A stretch of DNA of 64,000 nt from positions 124,001-188,000 of the forward strand of contig JBHJGZ010000004.1 in NCBI GenBank assembly GCA_050331295.1. Direction: 5' to 3'. Below the pieces are notes generated by a model. The model saw only the letters and a list, made by a program, of their open reading frames with translations, had not been told where the DNA came from and searched no databases. Position numbers and translations under genes: made by a program. Shown here in pieces: positions 59,461-64,000 of this stretch; the first letter of the stretch is position 1, and every line of letters begins with the position of its first letter. Source of the stretch: Kuafuiihalomonas sp050331295 (lineage in GTDB: Bacteria > Myxococcota > Kuafuiibacteriia > Kuafuiibacteriales > Kuafuiibacteriaceae).

Positions 59461-60495
59461 ATGAAATTCGTCGACGAGGTCCGTATCTATGTACGGTCCG
59501 GCAAGGGCGGTGACGGCTGTGTCTCGTTCCTGCGGGAGAAGTATCGCCCGAAGGGCGGGCCGGACGGGGGAGATGGGGGTCGGGGCGGAGACGTCGTTCT
59601 CGAAGCGGACGAAGGCCTCGGAACGCTCTTGGATTTTCGATACCAGCAGCATTACCGGGCCGAGCACGGACAAGCGGGGCGGAGCCGCCAGATGTATGGC
59701 CGCCGCGGGGCAGACCGCCGAGTCCGGGTACCGGTGGGTACGGTGGTCAGCGACGGCGAGACGAGCGAGGTGTTGGCCGACCTGACCGTCCATGGCTCGT
59801 CCTTCATCGCGGCGCGGGGCGGAAAGGGTGGGCGAGGCAACATGCATTTCGCGACCTCGACCCAGCAAGCGCCGCGGCACGCCGAGGCCGGTGAACCCGG
59901 TGAGGAACGTACCATCTGGCTCACCCTCAAACTGATGGCGGACGTGGGTTTGGTGGGTTTTCCGAACGCGGGCAAGTCAACGTTGATCAGTCGAATCAGC
60001 CAGGCCCGACCCAAGGTCGCAGACTACCCATTCACGACCATGACTCCGAAGCTCGGGATGGTTCGACTCGATGTCGACCGGGCCTTCGTCGTGGCGGACA
60101 TTCCCGGCATTATCGAAGGCGCCGCCCAAGGGGCTGGACTCGGACATCGGTTCTTGAAGCACGTCGAGCGGGTGGCCGTGTTGGTCATGATGGTGACGAT
60201 CGGTTTCGAAGAAGGTCGAGACCCGGTCTCGGACTATCGGGTGCTCAGTCGGGAGCTGGCCGCCTATTCGCCGGAGCTGGCCGAGAAACCCAGAATCCTG
60301 GTTCTTTCCAAAAGAGACCTACCCGAAACGGATGAATGGGCCATTCCTCTTCGGGAGCTGGCTCGACAGGAGAGTCGCCGTTTCTTCGAGGTTTCGGCGG
60401 TCCGAGGCGATGGTCTCGAGGAACTGCTGCGGGAGGTGGCAAGCGAAGTGGAGTCGGCCCGCAGGACGGCAGAGGCGGACGCGTCGACGGACTAG
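59461..60495 (+). CDS. obg: GTPase Obg/CgtA
   Basis: Obg is a ribosome-assembly and stress GTPase. The 344-residue protein has the glycine-rich Obg fold (VRSGKGGDGCVSFLREKY, GGDGGRGGDVVLEAD), then the G domain with VGFPNAGKSTLISR, G2/G3 DYPFTTMTPKLGM and VVADIPGIIEGAAQGAGLGH, NKxD-like LSKRDLPE, and a SAxR-like SAVRGDGLEEL. The C-terminal OCT domain found in Firmicutes is absent. It ends 4 bp inside the convergent atpC gene. It follows rpmA by about 55 bp. Confidence 0.96.
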   Translation: MKFVDEVRIYVRSGKGGDGCVSFLREKYRPKGGPDGGDGGRGGDVVLEADEGLGTLLDFRYQQHYRAEHGQAGRSRQMYGRRGADRRVRVPVGTVVSDGETSEVLADLTVHGSSFIAARGGKGGRGNMHFATSTQQAPRHAEAGEPGEERTIWLTLKLMADVGLVGFPNAGKSTLISRISQARPKVADYPFTTMTPKLGMVRLDVDRAFVVADIPGIIEGAAQGAGLGHRFLKHVERVAVLVMMVTIGFEEGRDPVSDYRVLSRELAAYSPELAEKPRILVLSKRDLPETDEWAIPLRELARQESRRFFEVSAVRGDGLEELLREVASEVESARRTAEADASTD

Positions 60496-60896
60496 CTGCT
60501 TCGCCGCTTCGCCTCGACGCGGGAGCGGGCGAGTTGCAGCGTACGGTTCAGCTGGATGAACCTTGGGTCCGCCGGCCCGAGGGGTTCGAGCTCCTTTTCG
60601 GTTTCCGAGATGGTGCGTTCTTCCTCCGCCACGTCGATGTCTTCAGGGCGGTCGCAGCTCTCCGTCAGCACGATGACCTTGTCGTCGTCCAGTTCCACGT
60701 ATCCGGTTCCTATGGCGAAGATGCGGGGCCGGCCGTTCTCCCGAACGGTGAGCACCCCGGCCTTCAGGACCGATATCAAAGGGATGTGACCGGGCAGGAA
60801 TCCGATCTCTCCTTCGACTCCGGGCGCGACAACCTCCTCGCACGGGATGTTCAACGCCTCTTCGTTCGGAGTGACGATGAAGACTTCCAGCGCCAC
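60492..60896 (-). CDS. atpC: ATP synthase F1 epsilon subunit
   Basis: The 134-residue epsilon subunit couples and regulates the F1 motor. It has the N-terminal beta-sandwich (LEVFIVTPNEEALNIPCEEV, GEIGFLPGHIPLISVLKAGV) and a helical hairpin C-terminus (ARSRVEAKRRSS). atpD is directly upstream on the same strand, with a 2-bp gap. The other F1Fo genes (atpB, E, F, H, A, G) are not nearby. Confidence 0.94.
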   Translation of the reverse strand: MALEVFIVTPNEEALNIPCEEVVAPGVEGEIGFLPGHIPLISVLKAGVLTVRENGRPRIFAIGTGYVELDDDKVIVLTESCDRPEDIDVAEEERTISETEKELEPLGPADPRFIQLNRTLQLARSRVEAKRRSS

Positions 60897-60898
60897 GC

Positions 60899-62386
60899 CT
60901 AAATGGCTCCCGCGTTCTTGGCCCGTTCGACGACCTGGTCGATGGTTCCCACGTACATGAAGAAGTTCTCGGGAATGTTGTCGTGTTTTCCTTCTGTCAG
61001 CTCTCGGAAGGAACGAATCGTGTCCTTGAGTTCGACGTAGATTCCAGGAGTACCGGTGAACTGCTCCGCGACGAAAAAGGGCTGGGACAAGAACTTCTGG
61101 ATTCGGCGCGCACGGTTCACGGTGGCGCGGTCTTCCGGTGAAAGCTCGTCCATACCGAGGATCGCGATGATGTCCTGGAGTTCTTTGTAGCGGGCCAGGA
61201 TGCGCTGAACTTCGCGGGCGACCTCGTAATGTTCCTGACCCACCACTTCGGGAGAAAGGATGCGACTGGTCGAATCGAGCGGGTCCACGGCGGGGTAGAT
61301 GCCCAGCTCGGAAATGCCCCGCGACAGAACCGTCGTCGCGTCGAGGTGCGCGAACGTGGTCGCCGGCGCCGGGTCGGTCAGGTCGTCGGCGGGAACGTAG
61401 ATGGCTTGAACCGACGTGATGGCCCCTTTGGAGGTGGTCGTGATCCGCTCTTGAAGTGCGCCCATCTCCGTAGCCAGGGTCGGCTGGTAACCTACGGCGG
61501 ACGGGATCCGACCGAGCAGAGCCGATACCTCGGAACCCGCTTGGGTGAAGCGGAAGATGTTGTCGATGAACATGAGCACCTCTCGGCCTTCGTCTCGAAA
61601 GTGCTCGGCGACCGTGAGCCCCGTGAGCGCCACGCGCGCACGAGCCCCGGGAGGTTCGTTCATCTGGCCGTAGATCAGGGCGACCTGCGATTCGCCCTTC
61701 TTCAGGCGCACGTTTCCGTCGGCGTCGTGGAGTGGATGGCCCTCGTCGTCACGTTCGACCGCGATGACCTTGGATTCGATCATCTCGTCGTAGAGATCCC
61801 GACCTTCCCGAGTCCGTTCCCCCACCCCGGCGAACACCGAGAACCCTCCACGGCTGACCGCGACGTTTCGAATCAGCTCTTGGAGCAGGACCGTTTTGCC
61901 CACTCCGGCGCCCCCGAACAGTCCGATCTTCCCGCCCCGCATGTACGGCGCCAGGAGGTCGATGACCTTGATGCCCGTCTCGAACGTCTCCACCTCGGTG
62001 GATTGCTCGACGAACGCGGGAGGGGGCTTGTGAATCGGCTGAAATGACGTGGCGCCGACGTCGCCCAGCTCGTCGACGGGATCGCCCGTGACGTTCAGGA
62101 TGCGCCCGAGGACCTCTCGACCGACGGGAGCCATGATCGGGCTGCCGGTATTGGTGACCTGAGCGCCTCGGGTCAGTCCCTCGGTCGTATCCATCGCGAT
62201 GGCCCGTACGACGTTCTCGCCGAGGTGCTGTGCGACCTCCAGCACCAGGTTTTCCGGCTCGTTGGAAATGGCAGGATTGCTGACTCGGAGTGCTGCGTAG
62301 ATTTCGGGAAGGCCGCCAGGCGGGAATTCCACGTCCACGACCGGCCCGATCACCTGGGCGACGCGCCCAGCCGCGAGATTGGTCAT
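60899..62386 (-). CDS. atpD: ATP synthase F1 beta subunit
   Basis: The catalytic beta subunit (495 residues) has Walker A FGGAGVGKTVLLQEL, the GERTREGRDLYDEM glutamate block, YGQMNEPPGARARVALTGLT, VLMFIDNIFRFTQAGSEVSA with Walker B, GRIPSAVGYQPTLATEMG and DPAPATTFAHLDATTVLSR. An unusual hydrophilic insertion of about 20 residues (near VERDDEGHPLHDADGNVRLK) lies between DEMIESKVI and SQVALIYGQ, where E. coli AtpD has only a short turn. The start is the ATG at 62386; the frame continues to 62524 but that part has no similarity. It is transcribed with atpC. Confidence 0.97.
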   Translation of the reverse strand: MTNLAAGRVAQVIGPVVDVEFPPGGLPEIYAALRVSNPAISNEPENLVLEVAQHLGENVVRAIAMDTTEGLTRGAQVTNTGSPIMAPVGREVLGRILNVTGDPVDELGDVGATSFQPIHKPPPAFVEQSTEVETFETGIKVIDLLAPYMRGGKIGLFGGAGVGKTVLLQELIRNVAVSRGGFSVFAGVGERTREGRDLYDEMIESKVIAVERDDEGHPLHDADGNVRLKKGESQVALIYGQMNEPPGARARVALTGLTVAEHFRDEGREVLMFIDNIFRFTQAGSEVSALLGRIPSAVGYQPTLATEMGALQERITTTSKGAITSVQAIYVPADDLTDPAPATTFAHLDATTVLSRGISELGIYPAVDPLDSTSRILSPEVVGQEHYEVAREVQRILARYKELQDIIAILGMDELSPEDRATVNRARRIQKFLSQPFFVAEQFTGTPGIYVELKDTIRSFRELTEGKHDNIPENFFMYVGTIDQVVERAKNAGAI

Positions 62387-62523
62387 CGCGGGCGGTGCTA
62401 GCGCGGGCCGTGGGCCGGAGCAAGCCTTTCTGCTGCGGAAACATTCCATGCGTTTCGAGGAGTTAGCGCCATTCGGGCGGTGCCTCTTGTCGCGTCCGGC
62501 CGCCCGCGAAAGGCTCGCGGGCA

Positions 62524-63051
62524 ATGAAAGTCGAAGCCGACGCCCGATTGTCTCATCCCCGGGAGCTGGTCTTCCGCACCTACCGGGACCGACTGACCGA
62601 GATGCTGCCGTATCTGCCCAACATCCGCGACATCAGCCAAGAGTCTCGACGGGATGAGGGATCCGTGACCCGGGTGGTGAATCGGTGGTCCGGGGCGGGC
62701 GACGATATCCCGAGACTGGCTCGATCCGTCGTGACGCCCGAGATGCTGGTCTGGTTGGACCACGCCGAGTGGAACGAGTCGGAGTGGACATGTCGCTGGC
62801 GGATCGAACACCTCAGTTTCTCCGAGCAGGTGGACTGCAGCGGTCTCAATCATTTCGTGGAGACGCCGGAGGGCTGTACCGTCCAAATCCGGGGAAACCT
62901 CAAGGTGGACGCAAAAAGGCTACCCGGAGTCCCGAAGATGATGGCGGGGGCCGTCGCTCCGGTGGTGGAGGGCTTCATCGTCCAGGCCATCCGTCCCAAT
63001 CTGGTGAAGACCGCGGATGGGGTTGCTGCCTTCCTGAATGCCCAAGGATGA
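62524..63051 (+). CDS. SRPBCC/START-fold-like protein of unknown function
   Basis: A 175-residue soluble protein. The start KVEADARLSHPRELVFRTYR with a following alternation of strands (VTRVVNRWSG, WLDHAEWNESEWTCRW, TVQIRGNLKVDA) and a long C-terminal helix (VVEGFIVQAIRPNLVKTADG) looks like the helix-grip fold (SRPBCC). Members bind lipids or other hydrophobic ligands, but no binding residue can be named. It is divergent from atpD with 137 bp between. Confidence 0.6.
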   Translation: MKVEADARLSHPRELVFRTYRDRLTEMLPYLPNIRDISQESRRDEGSVTRVVNRWSGAGDDIPRLARSVVTPEMLVWLDHAEWNESEWTCRWRIEHLSFSEQVDCSGLNHFVETPEGCTVQIRGNLKVDAKRLPGVPKMMAGAVAPVVEGFIVQAIRPNLVKTADGVAAFLNAQG

Positions 63052-63069
63052 TCCGGTAGGCGGTTCGAA

Positions 63070-63630
63070 TTACCCGGACCGAGGCTTGCTCACCCAGCGC
63101 CTCGGTCGGACATCGGTGCCTCGCCGGATGTCCGGCGCTTCTCGGGGGCTACGCGTGTGGCCCATCGTCCGAGCGGCGGCCCGCATGAACGCAGCCCTGA
63201 CCGATGGCTCGCTCACCTGTGCGCCCCAAGCTTCGATCTGCTCCAGTTGACTGGACGTCAGACGAGGCGGGAGCAAGGGCGCGGACGAAGGTCGTGGCGC
63301 TCCCGCGACGAAGCGGATTCGCTTCACGCGGTCGTTCTCCAACACCCGGTTGAGGCGCCCCCGGATCTCGGGTTCCAGAAACGAGAGCTCGGTGATCCAC
63401 ACCGCGCCGAAAACGCGAAGCATCAAGGTGCCGTAGCGGAAAGAGAGCGGCTCGCACTGTCGGGTGAGCGGCGGACCGAGGCGCTGGAACGCATCGAACA
63501 CTTGCACGGTCTGACGACTTCGAACCGAGGCTCGGGCTCGATGCCGTTCGAGGATCGTTTCGATGAGTTCGCCGACGCGGACCGGCTTCCTCGGCTTCCG
63601 CACCGTCGCAACGTAGCACGCTCTGGGCAC
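63070..63630 (-). CDS. DUF721 (DciA-like) protein
   Basis: DciA-type proteins help load the replicative helicase DnaB in bacteria without DnaC. The 186-residue protein contains the DUF721 core (RVGELIETILERHR, FDAFQRLGPPLTRQCEPL, LMLRVFGAVWITELSFLEPE, RGRLNRVLENDRVKRIRFV). Its C-terminal 70 residues are basic and Pro/Ser-rich. The start is GTG at 63630 or GTG at 63603, the latter nearer to the domain. It overlaps nothing and is divergent from the kinase at 63654. Confidence 0.75.
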   Translation of the reverse strand: MPRACYVATVRKPRKPVRVGELIETILERHRARASVRSRQTVQVFDAFQRLGPPLTRQCEPLSFRYGTLMLRVFGAVWITELSFLEPEIRGRLNRVLENDRVKRIRFVAGAPRPSSAPLLPPRLTSSQLEQIEAWGAQVSEPSVRAAFMRAAARTMGHTRSPREAPDIRRGTDVRPRRWVSKPRSG

Positions 63631-63653
63631 CCGATTCTGATAAAGAGTCGGGA

Positions 63654-64000
63654 GTGGAGCGACTCGGAAACTACCGGTTGCGCAAACGCCTGGCGGTTGG
63701 CGGGATGGCCGAGGTCTATCTCGGGGAAAAGGTCGGGCCGGAGGGATTCGTCAAGCCGGTGGTGCTCAAGTGCGTCCTTCCGCAACTGGCCAAGGACCGA
63801 GCGTTCGTCCAGCTGTTCCTCGACGAAGCGCGGCTGGCGGCGCTTCTCCACCATCCAAACATTGCCCAGGTGTACGACTTCGGCAGTGTCGACGGCGTTT
63901 ACCACATCGCGATGGAGTATGTTCCCGGTTACACCCTCGACGACATTCGTCGGAAGCTCCGGTCCATCGGTCAGCTCATGCCGCTCCAGCACGTCGCGAA
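63654..64000 (+). CDS. Ser/Thr protein kinase (3'-truncated by window edge)
   Basis: Only the N-lobe of a second Hanks-type kinase is in the window (about 115 codons). It starts with GTG at 63654, preceded by GGGA. The visible blocks are LAVGGMAEVYLGEK (the first glycine of the usual GxGGM is replaced), VVLKCVLPQL with the catalytic lysine, FVQLFLDEARLAALLHHPNI with the C-helix glutamate, and HIAMEYVPGYTLDDI. It has the same style as the myxobacterial kinases, where MAEVY is typical. The rest of the gene, including the catalytic HRD and DFG, lies outside. Confidence 0.92.
   Translation, partial: MERLGNYRLRKRLAVGGMAEVYLGEKVGPEGFVKPVVLKCVLPQLAKDRAFVQLFLDEARLAALLHHPNIAQVYDFGSVDGVYHIAMEYVPGYTLDDIRRKLRSIGQLMPLQHVA

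Noticed and set aside
62387..62524. N-terminal extension of atpD
   Set aside because: No similarity to AtpD before MTNLAAGRV; the ATG at 62386 is the family start.
1..64000. tRNA, rRNA, CRISPR, insertion sequence or prophage
   Set aside because: No cloverleaf-like sequence, regular repeat array, transposase, integrase or phage structural gene was seen in any gap or frame.

Overview
This is a GC-rich, almost gap-free stretch of bacterial chromosome. It carries about 50 genes, many joined by GTGA/ATGA start-stop overlaps and several by convergent overlaps. The gene content points to a Gram-negative member of the old Deltaproteobacteria, most likely a Myxococcota or Bradymonadales-like lineage. 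The evidence is LpxC (lipid A synthesis), Hanks-type kinases, PEGA and TPR proteins, a lipoprotein with a formylglycine-generating-enzyme fold, a TRAP transporter with a TatT-type T component, and two proteins sharing the C-terminal domain I associate with the myxobacterial MXAN_5187 family. The lineage is an inference from gene content only. I saw no rRNA, tRNA, CRISPR array, insertion sequence, prophage or plasmid gene, so this reads as core chromosome.

Layout. 1-5040: ruvB (5' end cut by the window), lpxC, pabB on the opposite strand, a 65-residue conserved protein, and an ABC-2 permease/ATPase pair. 5097-12711: a 1707-residue TPR protein, then a membrane-anchored protein with a long acidic/proline-rich linker. 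12783-20217: recN, a PP2C phosphatase, an M23 peptidase, secA and a nadD-like gene. 20275-25925: a Ser/Thr kinase with a PEGA domain facing an operon of a TPR-PEGA membrane protein and an FGE-fold lipoprotein, then a hydrolase-fold protein without its nucleophile serine. 26129-28342: rpsB, tsf and a small membrane protein. 28468-33984: a MoxR/DUF58/transglutaminase operon and a concentrative nucleoside transporter. 33965-42939: a large YfhO-like membrane protein, small unknowns, thiD, a TatT/DctP/fused DctQM TRAP transporter, and the second MXAN_5187-type protein.

43078-50185: a partial complex I set (nuoE, nuoF, nuoJ, nuoK), an APP1-like phosphatase, a radical SAM protein with dusA, and a small membrane protein. 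50182-53644: fabG and fabD divergent from fabH, then a YceD-like protein. 53761-58669: a receiver-AraC regulator, a cupin-AraC regulator, and a divergent pair encoding an acetolactate-synthase-like ThDP enzyme and a succinate-semialdehyde dehydrogenase. 58749-64000: rplU-rpmA-obg with a good sigma70-type promoter, atpDC, an SRPBCC-like protein, a DciA/DUF721 protein, and the start of another Ser/Thr kinase.

The most interesting unit is the AraC / ThDP enzyme / SSADH cluster. The enzyme pair matches the 2-oxoglutarate decarboxylase plus SSADH route known from cyanobacteria. The divergent intergenic region has two 10-bp direct repeats 20 bp apart, as expected for an AraC-type operator. Several usually clustered systems appear split here: complex I, the F1 ATPase, the fab genes, and yceD without rpmF.
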